From Synechococcus sp. SB0662_bin_14 (GTDB lineage Bacteria > Cyanobacteriota > Cyanobacteriia > PCC-6307 > Cyanobiaceae): a stretch of DNA of 40,081 nucleotides. The translations under genes and the position numbers were made by a program. Positions 10,014 through 18,683 of this stretch are shown in pieces. The stretch spans positions 1 through 40,081 of the forward strand of contig VXNS01000011.1 in assembly GCA_009840445.1 (NCBI GenBank). Direction: 5' to 3'. Within the stretch, counting starts at the first letter, position 1, and each line of letters starts with the position of its first letter. The notes under the pieces are model-generated. The model saw only the letters and a program-made list of their open reading frames with translations, ran no database searches and was not told the DNA's origin.

Positions 10014-11051
10014 TTAGTCGTATTTCAAGGCAAGCCGTTTGACGATAACCTGGGCACAGATGTTCACCAGGAGGGTGAGGATCATCAGCACCAGGGCCGC
10101 GTAGTACAGGGCGGACACTTGAATATCGTCCGCCTCGCCAAACTGGTTGGCCAGCAGGGAAGCGATGGTGCTGCTGGGGGCAAACCAACTGGTGCTCAGC
10201 TTGGTGGAGTTGCCAATGATCATGGTCACGGCCATGGTTTCTCCAAGGGCGCGACCCAGCGCCAGCATGGCGCCCCCCACGATGCCGGAAACAGCAGCCG
10301 GGATGAGCACCTGGAAGATGCTGGTCCAGCGGGTGGCCCCAACGGCGTAGGCCCCCTGACGCAGTTCCCGGGGCACCTGGTTGAGGGAATCCCGGGAAAC
10401 GGCGGTGATGATAGGCAGCAACATCACCACCAGGATCAAGGAGGCCATGGCCAGATTGGGGCCGCCGGGTTCCGTGCCGAAGAACGGGAGCCAACCCAGA
10501 TGCACGTGCAGCGGCGTGAAGGCCGCCAGGAAGCCGTTGAGCATGGCCATGGCCCAAAGCCCCAGCACCACGGAGGGAATGGCGGCCAGGAGTTCCACCA
10601 TGAAGCCGATGATGGTTCTCAGCTTTTGGGGCAGGAAATCTTCCGTCAGGAAAATGGCGGTCCCCACCCCCAGGGGTACCGCCAGCAGCAGCGCCAGGGC
10701 CGACGTCATCAGGGTGCCGTAGATGGGCGTCAGCGCTCCGTAATCATTGCGGACGGGATTCCAACTGCTGTTGGCCAGAAAGCCCAGGCCGAAGTGGGGA
10801 ATGGCGCCCCAGCGCACCCCGAAGGTCTCTTCATCGTTCCAGGCTGCGATGCCCTGCCAGATGGAATCCTGATTCCAGGGCAGCAGGCTGGAGAGGTCCC
10901 CTTGAAACACCGCCTGGAAGCCCACCGTAAAAAAAATTCCCAACACCGTCAGGCTCACCACAGAGGCCAGAACGGCCGTCATGCGAATGAAGGCGTGGTC
11001 AACCAGCTTCTCTGTCCAGGGGCGCTTCTTGTGGGTGAACATGGGTGCCAT
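10014..11051 (-). CDS. pstC: Phosphate ABC transporter permease PstC
   Basis: Partner membrane subunit of PstA. The 345-residue protein has a long N-terminal segment with a first helix near residues 26-48, a large periplasmic loop (about residues 52-110) and further helices. The permease loop PRELRQGAYAVGATRWTS is followed by LALGRALGETMAVTMIIGNS, the PstC counterpart of the PstA motif. The start is the ATG at 11051; ATG 11042 three codons in is an alternative. It follows pstS after 87 bp containing a strong stem-loop. Confidence 0.96.
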   Translation of the reverse strand: MAPMFTHKKRPWTEKLVDHAFIRMTAVLASVVSLTVLGIFFTVGFQAVFQGDLSSLLPWNQDSIWQGIAAWNDEETFGVRWGAIPHFGLGFLANSSWNPVRNDYGALTPIYGTLMTSALALLLAVPLGVGTAIFLTEDFLPQKLRTIIGFMVELLAAIPSVVLGLWAMAMLNGFLAAFTPLHVHLGWLPFFGTEPGGPNLAMASLILVVMLLPIITAVSRDSLNQVPRELRQGAYAVGATRWTSIFQVLIPAAVSGIVGGAMLALGRALGETMAVTMIIGNSTKLSTSWFAPSSTIASLLANQFGEADDIQVSALYYAALVLMILTLLVNICAQVIVKRLALKYD

Positions 11052-11096
11052 AACGATGCCGTACCGGAGATCTTGATCCAGAGGCTTTGCCCGGGC

Positions 11097-11128
11097 GGCA
11101 AGGCTGGAGCGCTTTCCCCAGCCTTGCC
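11097..11128 (-). promoter_or_regulatory. Intercistronic stem-loop between pstS and pstC
   Basis: GGCAAGGCTGG (11097-11107) and CCAGCCTTGCC (11118-11128) form a perfect 11-bp stem with a 10-nt loop, starting 10 bp after the pstS stop. No U-run follows in the RNA, so it is more likely a transcript-stabilising or partially attenuating hairpin than a full terminator. Such an element would allow more of the binding protein than of the transporter subunits. Confidence 0.7.
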
Positions 11129-11138
11129 GTGAAGTGGC

Positions 11139-12134
11139 TCAGCGCTGCAAGGAGGCAACAGCGGCCTTGGACTTGACCACCACGCTGTCGGGCAGGGGCA
11201 CGTAGCCGAGGGAGTCGCTAATGGCCTGGGCTTTGTTCGAGAGCATATAGTTGAAGGCCTGCTTCAGGGCGTCCAGCTTGGCGCCGTTGCCGGTCTGGTA
11301 GGCCAGCACCCAGGTGAGGGACACAATGGGGAAGGAATTCTCGCCGGCAGGGTTGGCGTCCGTCCCACGCAACTGATCGTCCAGAACGATCCTGGACAGA
11401 CCCTCAGCGGCAGTGGCGGCGCTGGGCTTCACGTAATTGCCGTCCTTGTTCTGGAGGGCAGCCGTCTGCAGGCCGGAGCGCTGCACGTAGCCGTAGTTCA
11501 CGTAGCCAATGGTGCCCACCTTGTTCCGGATCAGGCCAGCCACGCCGGAGTTGCCCTTACCGCCCACGCCAACGGGCCACTCAACGGTTTTGCCGGCGCC
11601 CACCTTGTCTGTCCATGCCGAGGAAAAAGCCGAGAGGGATTTGGTGAAGCCCGCGGTGGTGCCGGAACCGTCGGAGCGGTGGGCTACGGTAATGCTGCCA
11701 GGGGCACAACCCAGGGCGGACCAGTTGGTGACTCTCCCCATGAAGATACCCACCACCTGGCTCTGGCTGAGTCTGAGGTCGCAACCAGGCTTGTTGTAGG
11801 CCACCGCAATGGCGCCGCCGGTCATGGGGATTTGCACCACACCACGGCGCACCTTAGCCACTTTGGCGTCGTCCATGGCGGAGTCCGAGGCGCCGAAGTC
11901 CACGTCGTTGTTGGTGAACAACTTGACGCCGGTGCCGGAACCCGTGGCTTGGTAGTTGACCTGGGGACCACCGTCAGTAGCCAGATCCTTGAGCCATCGT
12001 TCGTAGATGGGGGCGGGGAACGTGGCGCCAGCACCATTAAGACGGGTCTGTGCCAGAGAAGGCGCAGAAAAAGCAGTCGTAGCAGCGAATAGCCCTGCAC
12101 TGGCGGCAGTAAGGGTCTTTGCGAGGACAGACAC
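11139..12134 (-). CDS. pstS: Periplasmic phosphate-binding protein
   Basis: Captures phosphate in the periplasm and hands it to PstCA. After a signal peptide (LAKTLTAASAGLFAATTAF, cleavage probably after SLA) the mature protein begins with LNGAGATFPAPIYERW. Phosphate-binding blocks are ATGSGTGVK, FGASDSAMDD and HRSDGSGTTAGFTK, all standard PstS. No ATG precedes the signal peptide. There are two in-frame GTG candidates, at 12134 and 12149, each inside one copy of a 15-bp tandem duplication. I give the inner one (331 residues); the outer one adds five residues. It is first in the pst operon. Confidence 0.93.
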   Translation of the reverse strand: MSVLAKTLTAASAGLFAATTAFSAPSLAQTRLNGAGATFPAPIYERWLKDLATDGGPQVNYQATGSGTGVKLFTNNDVDFGASDSAMDDAKVAKVRRGVVQIPMTGGAIAVAYNKPGCDLRLSQSQVVGIFMGRVTNWSALGCAPGSITVAHRSDGSGTTAGFTKSLSAFSSAWTDKVGAGKTVEWPVGVGGKGNSGVAGLIRNKVGTIGYVNYGYVQRSGLQTAALQNKDGNYVKPSAATAAEGLSRIVLDDQLRGTDANPAGENSFPIVSLTWVLAYQTGNGAKLDALKQAFNYMLSNKAQAISDSLGYVPLPDSVVVKSKAAVASLQR

Positions 12135-12152
12135 GGAGAGGACAGACACGGA
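12123..12152 (-). repeat. 15-bp tandem duplication at the pstS start
   Basis: GAGGACAGACACGGA occurs twice in direct succession (12123-12137 and 12138-12152, plus-strand reading). On the coding strand each copy contains GTGTCTGTCCTC, so the gene has two in-frame GTG starts with nearly the same context. The length is a multiple of three, so loss of a copy would keep the frame. Confidence 0.9.
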
Positions 12153-12200
12153 AAGGTTTTTTGGAAGGAGATTTGGAAAAAACGTCTCCTCACAAGGAGA

Positions 12201-12221
12201 GCTATAGGGCAGGAGGTTAAG
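12201..12221 (-). promoter_or_regulatory. Candidate Pho box and -10 element upstream of pstS
   Basis: On the minus strand CTTAACCT (12221 to 12214) exactly matches the 8-bp unit described for cyanobacterial PhoB/SphR Pho boxes. It is followed 7 nt later by the -10-like TATAGC (12206 to 12201). A second, weaker TTAA-containing copy lies further upstream (CTTGTTAAGC, 12245 to 12236). A normal Pho box has two or three units at 11-bp spacing, which I do not see cleanly, so this is a candidate only. Its position before pstS fits phosphate-starvation control. Confidence 0.45.
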
Positions 12222-12373
12222 TTTTCACACCCAAAGCTTAACAAGTGATTAGGCTTCCCTGTGGTTCGCTGAAGACCATGGCCGCTGTTCAGCAACCAAC
12301 TCCTGAAATCGACCATTGATCTCGCCGTTCCAGCGGTGGCTCAAGTACGGTGAATCATCACGTGATCCGGTCG

Positions 12374-14599
12374 ATGGGTCGAGCCGTTGGAATCGATCTC
12401 GGGACCACAAACTCTGTTGTGGCTGTCCTGGAGGGGGGACGCCCCCAGGTGATTGCCAATGCTGAAGGTTTGCGCACCACCCCCTCCACGGTGGGCTTCA
12501 GCAAGGCGGGGGAGTTGCTGGTGGGTCGCCAGGCCCGACGTCAACTGGTGCTCAGTCCCGGCAATACCTTCGCCAACCTGAAGCGCTTTATTGGCCGCCA
12601 CTACGACGAGTTGGACGAGGTCTCCAAGGGCGTTCCCTACACAATTCGTCGCAACGACCAGGGCAACATCCGCATTGTCTGTCCGGCCACGGAGCGGGAG
12701 TATGCCCCGGAGGAGTTGGTGGCCTCCATCCTCCGCAAGCTGGTGGACGATGCCACCACCTACCTGGGGGAACCCGTTGAAGCGGGGGTGATCACCGTGC
12801 CTGCCTATTTTAACGACTCCCAGCGCCAGGCCACCCGTGATGCCGGCCGCCTGGCGGGCATTGAGGTGTTGCGCATCCTTAACGAGCCCACCGCGGCGGC
12901 GCTGGCCTGTGGATTTGACCGCAAGTCGGCCCGCTGTGTGCTGGTGTTCGACCTGGGGGGCGGCACGTTTGACGTTTCTCTGCTGCGCATTCGCAACGGG
13001 GTCTTTGACGTGAAAGCCACCAGCGGCGACACCCAACTGGGGGGCAACGACTTTGATCAGCGCATTGTGGACTGGCTGGCGGATCAATTCCAGGCCGACC
13101 ATGACGTGAACCTGCGCCGGGATCGCCAGGCCCTGCAGCGGCTTCTGGACGGGGCCGAGAAGGCCAAGCAGGAGTTGTCGGGGGTGCGCCTGACCAATGT
13201 TTCCCTCCCCTTCATTTCCACGGGTGCGGACGGACCGTTGCACTTGGAGTGTGAGCTGTCCCGCCACACGTTTGAGGAGCTCTGCCCGGACCTGGTGGAT
13301 CGACTGTTGCGGCCGGTGCGCCGGTGCCTTCAGGATGCACGGATCGCAGCCGACGACGTTGACGACGTGATTCTGGTGGGGGGCTCCACCCGGATGCCCA
13401 TGGTGCAACAACTGGTGCGCACCATCGTGCCCCGGGAGCCCGATCAAGGCCATAATCCCGACGAGGTGGTGGCCCTGGGGGCCGCCATCCAGGCCGGCAT
13501 TCTGCGGGGGGAGCTGCGGGATTTCCTCCTCAACGACGTCACCCCCCTCTCCGTTGGCCTGGAAACCATGGGCGGTGTGATGAAGCCCCTGATTCCCCGC
13601 AACACCCCCATTCCTGTCCGCAAGTCCGACACCTTCAGCACGTCGGAAGCCAACCAGTCCTCCGTGGAAATTAACGTGCTGCAAGGGGAGCGACAGATGG
13701 CCTGTGACAACAAGTCTCTCGGGCGTTTTCGTCTCTCGGGCATTCCACCGGCCCCCCGGGGTGTCCCCCAGGTGCAGGTGGCCTTTGACGTGGACGCCAA
13801 CGGCATCCTTCAGGTCTCCGCCATGGATCGCTCCACGGGGCGCAAGCAGACCGTCTCCATTCAGAACAGCTCCACCCTGAGTGAGCAGGAGATTCAACGC
13901 ATCCTGAAAGACGCGGAAAACCGCGCTGCGGACGATCGACGCCAGCGCACAGCAGTGAATCGGCGCAACCAGGCCGAGACGCTGTTGGCCCAGGCGGAGC
14001 GGCGCCTGCGGGACGTGGCGCTGGAGTTTGGCCCCTATGCAATGGAACGGCAAAAACAGGTGGTGAACGGAGCCAGTCGGGATCTGCAAGACCTGCTCCA
14101 GGACCCGGAGGCGTCACCAGGGGAACTGGACGAGGCGGCCGCTGTCCTGGAAGATACTCTGCGGGTGTTGAATCGCTGCCTCAGCCGGGAGAGCCGCCGC
14201 GAGGAGCGGGGGCCCCTTAGGGGAATTCGCCGCACCATTGGCTCCCTGCGGGACGAATTCTTTGCCGATGATGAGGAATGGGACGAGTGGTCCTCCAGGA
14301 CCGGAGACGGCCTGCGCTCCGAGGATACCTGGGATCCACCGGAGCGTTCCGGTCGAAGTGGTCGGAATGCCCCGGCACCCTATGACAGGGAGTGGCAGGA
14401 CGCCCCAGCAGCCTATGAACGCCGCCCGGCGCAACCCGTGGAGGAGGATTGGGTCTCCGGGGATACGGACTGGGGCCCCCGTCAACTGACGACCCGTGAC
14501 GGTGGGCGGCCCCGTCAGCCAACGGCAGACCCCCCTGAACCCGGACCACGTCGCTGGTTGCCTGCCCAACTGGAAGCCGATCCTTGGGAGGATCCCTGA
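12374..14599 (+). CDS. dnaK3: Hsp70 chaperone, DnaK3 type, with long C-terminal tail
   Basis: ATP-dependent Hsp70 of 741 residues, longer than ordinary DnaK (about 640). The start is the ATG at 12374, giving [20 protein letters not shown], the N-terminus characteristic of cyanobacterial DnaK3; the upstream GTG at 12350 is less likely. ATPase motifs are [33 protein letters not shown] and [14 protein letters not shown]; the peptide-binding domain follows from [15 protein letters not shown]. After the helical lid, roughly the last 110 residues are charged, Trp/Pro/Arg-rich and disordered-looking ([10 protein letters not shown] to the terminal DPWEDP). In model cyanobacteria DnaK3 is essential and associated with thylakoid membranes. 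The downstream J-protein is the likely co-chaperone. Confidence 0.92.
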   Translation: MGRAVGIDLGTTNSVVAVLEGGRPQVIANAEGLRTTPSTVGFSKAGELLVGRQARRQLVLSPGNTFANLKRFIGRHYDELDEVSKGVPYTIRRNDQGNIRIVCPATEREYAPEELVASILRKLVDDATTYLGEPVEAGVITVPAYFNDSQRQATRDAGRLAGIEVLRILNEPTAAALACGFDRKSARCVLVFDLGGGTFDVSLLRIRNGVFDVKATSGDTQLGGNDFDQRIVDWLADQFQADHDVNLRRDRQALQRLLDGAEKAKQELSGVRLTNVSLPFISTGADGPLHLECELSRHTFEELCPDLVDRLLRPVRRCLQDARIAADDVDDVILVGGSTRMPMVQQLVRTIVPREPDQGHNPDEVVALGAAIQAGILRGELRDFLLNDVTPLSVGLETMGGVMKPLIPRNTPIPVRKSDTFSTSEANQSSVEINVLQGERQMACDNKSLGRFRLSGIPPAPRGVPQVQVAFDVDANGILQVSAMDRSTGRKQTVSIQNSSTLSEQEIQRILKDAENRAADDRRQRTAVNRRNQAETLLAQAERRLRDVALEFGPYAMERQKQVVNGASRDLQDLLQDPEASPGELDEAAAVLEDTLRVLNRCLSRESRREERGPLRGIRRTIGSLRDEFFADDEEWDEWSSRTGDGLRSEDTWDPPERSGRSGRNAPAPYDREWQDAPAAYERRPAQPVEEDWVSGDTDWGPRQLTTRDGGRPRQPTADPPEPGPRRWLPAQLEADPWEDP

Positions 14600-14604
14600 G
14601 GGCC

Positions 14605-15525
14605 ATGGCTGGTCCCGACCAACTGGGAGGCGAGCCTGACGTTTGGGCCGTGCTGGGGCTCCAGCCTGGAGCATCTGCCGCCGAACTCAAGCGCGCCTTT
14701 CGGCAACAGGCCAGGCGTTGGCACCCTGACCTGAACCCCGGCGATCCCACCGCCGAGGAGCGTTTCAAGTCCATCAATGCCGCCTATGCGCTGCTCAGTG
14801 ACCCGTCCCGTCAGCGGGCTTGGCGGCAAGACGTTGACAGCGGCGCCAACGGGGATGACCTCAGCGGCTTCCCGTCCTTTGAAGACTATCTGGCCCACCT
14901 GTTCGGGCGACAACAGCCCGTGGATCGCTCCAGTGCGCCGCCCCCGGGCAGGGCCGAAGAAGTGGAGGCGCCTCCGCCCCCGCCAGCCCGGCCACCAACT
15001 CCACCACCGGAGCCGCCGGCAGCGCCACCCAGGCCCCAATCTGGCCATGAGACTGCCCTGGCCCTCACCCCTCAACAGGCCTGGACAGGATCCCGACACG
15101 TGGTGGCCCTGCCCGACGGGACCCACGTGGAGGTGCATACGCCTCCTGGCGCAGGGGATGGCTGGCGTCTTCGTCTGGCCGGCGTTGCCCCGGACGGGGG
15201 AGACCATCTCTTGCGCCTCCACGTGCGCACCCGGGACGGTCTCCGCCTGGACGGCCTGCATGTGCATTACCGTCTTGACGTCTCTCCTGCCGATGCGGCC
15301 CTGGGGGCCCAGGTGACGGTGCCCAGCCTGCAGGGTCCCGTGGAGTTGGAGATTCCCCCCAGGTGCTCAAGTGGTCAGTTGCTGCGACTGCGGCGCTGTG
15401 GCTTCTGCCCGGAGGATAACTGCGGAGATCAAATTGTGGAGTTGCGCATTGTCGTTCCCTCGATACTGCCGGAAGAAGCTGTGGAACTGTACCGTCAACT
15501 CCAGGATCTGGAGTCTTCCTGCTGA
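14605..15525 (+). CDS. dnaJ: J-domain co-chaperone paired with DnaK3
   Basis: A 306-residue DnaJ-family protein. The J domain (about residues 10-70) has ELKRAFRQQARRWHPDLNPGD with the invariant HPD. A linker rich in Pro (about residues 112-145) follows, and then a C-terminal peptide-binding region from HVVALPDGTHVEVHTPPG to VVPSILPEEAVELY. There is no CXXCXGXG zinc domain, so it is a type II protein; the scattered cysteines near the end do not form that motif. The start is the ATG at 14605, 5 bp after the dnaK3 stop; a TTG at 14584 would overlap dnaK3. Adjacency makes it the obvious activator of this DnaK3. Confidence 0.9.
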   Translation: MAGPDQLGGEPDVWAVLGLQPGASAAELKRAFRQQARRWHPDLNPGDPTAEERFKSINAAYALLSDPSRQRAWRQDVDSGANGDDLSGFPSFEDYLAHLFGRQQPVDRSSAPPPGRAEEVEAPPPPPARPPTPPPEPPAAPPRPQSGHETALALTPQQAWTGSRHVVALPDGTHVEVHTPPGAGDGWRLRLAGVAPDGGDHLLRLHVRTRDGLRLDGLHVHYRLDVSPADAALGAQVTVPSLQGPVELEIPPRCSSGQLLRLRRCGFCPEDNCGDQIVELRIVVPSILPEEAVELYRQLQDLESSC

Positions 15526-15568
15526 GGCAAGGGCATTCTGGTGAGAGAATTCAGCAACCGCGTTGTTA

Positions 15569-16024
15569 ATGATGATGGGCGTTCACGTCTTGCTGTTTGA
15601 TGCCGGCACCCACGGTGAGGGCATCCACTCCATTGACCTCAAGGGCAAGACCATTGTGCTGCTGTTTGAGGATGCGGACGACGCCGAGCGCTATGCCGAA
15701 CTCCTGGAGGCTCAGGACTTTCCAAGCCCGACCGTGGAGACCATTGCCCGTGAAGAGGTGGAGTACTTCTGCCGCTGTAACGGCTATGAAGCCCGGATTG
15801 TCCCCCAAGGCTTTCGTCCCCGATCCGAAGAGGACCGGCTGCTGCTCCTGCCGCCAGAACGCAATCTGGACGTGGAGAACTGGCATCACCAGCCGGAACC
15901 GCAAGGGGAAGAGTCGGAGTCGGCGCCTGATGCCGTCCAGGCGGAAACCACCCGGGATCATGGAGCCTCCGACGTGGATCCGGATTTGGACGATGTCCGG
16001 CGCAAGCTGGAGCGTCTGCTCTGA
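15569..16024 (+). CDS. DUF3110 family protein
   Basis: A 151-residue protein with the cyanobacterial DUF3110 pattern: HVLLFDAGTHGEGIHSID at the N-terminus, a LLFEDADDAERYAELLEAQDF stretch (a ferredoxin-like alpha/beta unit) and VEYFCRCNGYEARIVPQGF. The last 50 residues are acidic and low complexity, ending in a short helix DDVRRKLERLL. The function of the family is not established. Three consecutive ATG codons (15569, 15572, 15575) make the exact start unclear. It lies 43 bp after the J-protein gene and may share its transcript, hinting at a link to the chaperone pair. Confidence 0.8.
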   Translation: MMMGVHVLLFDAGTHGEGIHSIDLKGKTIVLLFEDADDAERYAELLEAQDFPSPTVETIAREEVEYFCRCNGYEARIVPQGFRPRSEEDRLLLLPPERNLDVENWHHQPEPQGEESESAPDAVQAETTRDHGASDVDPDLDDVRRKLERLL

Positions 16025-16056
16025 CCCTCTACGGTCTCTGTCCTCTTCGGTGTCCC

Positions 16057-16962
16057 TCAGGGTTGATAGGGTCCCCAGTAGGGCTGGGTGAACAGATCCA
16101 GCCGTTGGCGCGTGGGGCCGGGTACTTGGTCCGGAGTGGAGAGCAATGCGGTGGCCAGTGCGCTGTGGGCAGGGCTCTCCGGCTGCTCGGCCGCCAGGGC
16201 CGGCAAGCAGGTCTGCAGGATGGACTGGGTGGTGGCGGCGTTGGCCCGCAGGTTGGCGATGACCATTTCAACGCTCACGCTGTCATGGCTGTCATGCCAG
16301 CAGTCGTAATCCGTCACCATGGCCAGGCAGGAATAGGCGATTTCCGCTTCCCGGGCCAGCTTGGCTTCCGTAAGGCTGGTCATGCCGATCACGTCCCCTT
16401 GCCAGCGGCGGTAAAGCTGGGATTCGGCGCGGGTGGAAAAGGCGGGGCCTTCAATGCAGACGTAGGTTCCACGGCCATGGGCCTTGTGGTCGGATGTCAT
16501 GGTGCGGGCCGCTGCCTGGTGGAGCCGTTGGGAGAGCACAGGGCAGCAGGGCTGGGCAAAGCCGATGTGGGCAACACAGTCTTCGCCAAAAAAGCTGGCT
16601 TGACGGTTCACGGTGCGATCAATGAATTGATCGGGGACCACCGCGTCCAGGACGCCAATGGACTTCTGCAGAGATCCCACCGCACAACAGCCAATCAGAT
16701 AACGCACCCCCAGGGAGCGCAGAGCCCAGATGTTGGCCCGGTAGGGCACCTCGGTGGGCAGGAGATGGTGGTGACGGCCATGGCGGGCCATGAAGACCAC
16801 CGGCGTCCCGTTCAGACGGCCCTCCATCAGCAGATCCGAAGGGGGACCAAACGGCGTCTCGATGGAATGTTCACGAACCACCTCCAGCCCTTCCATGGCG
16901 TACAGGCCGCTACCGCCGATCACGGCAACACTCACTTCCCCGGAGGTGTCTGCCCCTGTCAT
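16057..16962 (-). CDS. mtnP: S-methyl-5'-thioadenosine phosphorylase
   Basis: Splits methylthioadenosine with phosphate to adenine and methylthioribose-1-phosphate, salvaging purine and methionine sulfur. The 301-residue protein is of the trimeric MTAP/PNP class: VAVIGGSGLYAMEGLEVV, MARHGRHHHLLPTEVPYRAN with phosphate-binding residues, YVCIEGPAFSTRAESQLYR and the GMTSLTEAKLAREAEI block near the active site. The Asp in VTDYDCWH matches the adenine-binding aspartate of MTA-specific enzymes, favouring MTA over guanosine as substrate. ATG 16962 is preferred over GTG 16974. It lies about 45 bp after ribBA on the same strand. Confidence 0.93.
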   Translation of the reverse strand: MTGADTSGEVSVAVIGGSGLYAMEGLEVVREHSIETPFGPPSDLLMEGRLNGTPVVFMARHGRHHHLLPTEVPYRANIWALRSLGVRYLIGCCAVGSLQKSIGVLDAVVPDQFIDRTVNRQASFFGEDCVAHIGFAQPCCPVLSQRLHQAAARTMTSDHKAHGRGTYVCIEGPAFSTRAESQLYRRWQGDVIGMTSLTEAKLAREAEIAYSCLAMVTDYDCWHDSHDSVSVEMVIANLRANAATTQSILQTCLPALAAEQPESPAHSALATALLSTPDQVPGPTRQRLDLFTQPYWGPYQP

Positions 16963-16995
16963 GCAAATCTCCACACAAGCCTGACCCCAGCTTAA

Positions 16996-17017
16996 TTCAC
17001 ACCGGGTTCACACCGGG
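16996..17017 (-). repeat. 11-bp tandem duplication at the ribBA stop codon
   Basis: TTCACACCGGG is repeated back to back at 16996-17006 and 17007-17017 (plus-strand reading). The ribBA stop codon lies in the second copy, and an identical TGA lies in the first. It looks like a recent slippage duplication with no effect on the protein end. Confidence 0.85.
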
Positions 17018-18642
17018 TCCGGGGCGTTGGGTCTGGGCTGACCCCAACAGAGCAGGCAGTGGACCCCATCATCCACCTTGGTCAAGGCCGACCAATCTCC
17101 CCAGGGCTGATCCAGCACCGGCACGTCAGCGCGGGGATGCCCACTCTGCTGCTGATCAGGGCTCACCAACAACTGCAGCCGCCGCAACGACACCCGGTCC
17201 ACCAGTTGGGGCGCCATGGCTTGCAACAACGGCCCCAAGGCGTCCGTGGGGGTCCGGGGGGCAAGGCGGACCGTCAGGTCGGGATTACAGAGGAGGGCCC
17301 TGGTGCGGATCTGCACGTCCTCGCTGGCCACAGCGCCGGCAGACCGGGCCATGGACTGCACCTGCTCCAGCAACCGGCCCCGTTCCCGGGCGGAACTCTG
17401 CTGCCCGCAGTCCAACCCCAACACCACGTGAACCCCCTGGAGCAGGTGTCCCAGCTTCCGGGCTTTTGTGTTCAGATAGTGGCGGTTGTGCCAACCGGGC
17501 TCCATCACCAGGGGAACCCGTTCGCTGACTTCCAGGCCATAGCCCCCCAAACCCGCCACCTTGCGGGGATTGTTGGTGATCAACCGCAGTTGGTGGATGC
17601 CCAGGTCGTAGAGAATCTGGGCGCCAATGCCGTAGTCCCGCAGGTCTGCGTCAAAGCCCAGCCGTTCGTTGGCCTCCACCGTATCCAGCCCCAAATCCTG
17701 CAAGCTGTAGGCCCGCAACTTGTTGATGAGGCCAATGCCGCGGCCCTCCTGGCGGAGGTAGACCACCAGACCACGCCCCTCCGCCTCGATCATCCTCAGG
17801 GCAGCGTGCAGTTGCTCCCGGCAGTCGCAACGCAGGGAGCCCAGGGCATCGCCGGTGAGGCATTCCGAGTGGATTCGCGTCAGCACGGGGCCTTCCCCCA
17901 GCCGCTCCACTGGCCCCCGCACAATGGCCAGATGATCGCGGCCGTCCAGTCGATTGTGGAAACCAATGGCCTGAAAGGTGCCAAAGCGGCTGGGCAACCG
18001 GGCCGTGGCCACCCGGGTGACAAAGCGTTCGTTGTGGAGTCGGTAGCGAATGAGGTCGGCAATGCTCACCAGGCACAATCCATGGCGCCGGGCGTAGGCC
18101 TGCAATTCCGACAGGCGCGCCATGGAACCGTCCGGATTCTGGATTTCACAGATCACCCCGGCGGGATAGAGATCGGCCATGCGGGCCAGATCCACTGCGG
18201 CTTCCGTATGACCGGCACGTTTCAGGACGCCGCCGGACCGGGCCCGCAGCGGGAAAATATGGCCGGGGCGGCGCAGATCCCGGGGGCGGGTTCTGGGTCC
18301 AATGGCCACCTGGATGGTGCGGGCCCGGTCCTCCGCTGAAATCCCTGTGGATACGCCGTGCTCCGGCGCCGCATCAATGCTCACCGTGAAGGCGGTCTGG
18401 TTGCTGTCGGTGTTGCGATCCACCATCGGGGGTAAATCCAGTTCACCCAGCCGCTCAGCCTCCATGGCCAGGCAAATGAGCCCCCGGGCCTCGCTGGCCA
18501 TGAAGTTCACCTGCCGGGGGGTGGTGAACTGGGCGGCACAGATCAGATCCCCTTCGTTCTCGCGGTTCTCGTCGTCCACCACCACGATGCAGTCCCCCCT
18601 GCGCAGCGCATCGAGTGCCTCGGGAATCGTGCTGAAGGTCAT
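17008..18642 (-). CDS. ribBA: Bifunctional DHBP synthase / GTP cyclohydrolase II
   Basis: Supplies both riboflavin precursors. The N-terminal ribB half (about residues 1-205) makes 3,4-dihydroxybutanone-4-phosphate from ribulose-5-phosphate and has [16 protein letters not shown] and [20 protein letters not shown]. The ribA half (about 210-400) opens GTP and has the zinc cysteines in [16 protein letters not shown] and the GTP-site [11 protein letters not shown]. All key residues appear intact. The protein is 544 residues, with about 140 residues beyond the cyclohydrolase core, an extension that I believe also occurs in marine picocyanobacterial homologues; its role is unknown. The start is ATG 18642. 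It diverges from argC across 41 bp, too short for an FMN riboswitch. Confidence 0.95.
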   Translation of the reverse strand: MTFSTIPEALDALRRGDCIVVVDDENRENEGDLICAAQFTTPRQVNFMASEARGLICLAMEAERLGELDLPPMVDRNTDSNQTAFTVSIDAAPEHGVSTGISAEDRARTIQVAIGPRTRPRDLRRPGHIFPLRARSGGVLKRAGHTEAAVDLARMADLYPAGVICEIQNPDGSMARLSELQAYARRHGLCLVSIADLIRYRLHNERFVTRVATARLPSRFGTFQAIGFHNRLDGRDHLAIVRGPVERLGEGPVLTRIHSECLTGDALGSLRCDCREQLHAALRMIEAEGRGLVVYLRQEGRGIGLINKLRAYSLQDLGLDTVEANERLGFDADLRDYGIGAQILYDLGIHQLRLITNNPRKVAGLGGYGLEVSERVPLVMEPGWHNRHYLNTKARKLGHLLQGVHVVLGLDCGQQSSARERGRLLEQVQSMARSAGAVASEDVQIRTRALLCNPDLTVRLAPRTPTDALGPLLQAMAPQLVDRVSLRRLQLLVSPDQQQSGHPRADVPVLDQPWGDWSALTKVDDGVHCLLCWGQPRPNAPDPV

Positions 18643-18683
18643 GGGAGGCAAGGAATGGCGGATGACTGTTTTAGGCTGGCTTC

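Noticed and set aside
9999-11132. Plus-strand open frame of 377 codons across pstC
   Set aside because: Gln/Gly/His-rich antisense product of a membrane protein gene; no domain recognisable.
12341-14089. Minus-strand open frame of 582 codons across dnaK3
   Set aside because: Antisense shadow of an unambiguous Hsp70 gene, His/Gly/Gln-rich and without motifs.
18643-18683. Possible FMN riboswitch upstream of ribBA
   Set aside because: The divergent gap to argC is only 41 bp, too short for the aptamer.
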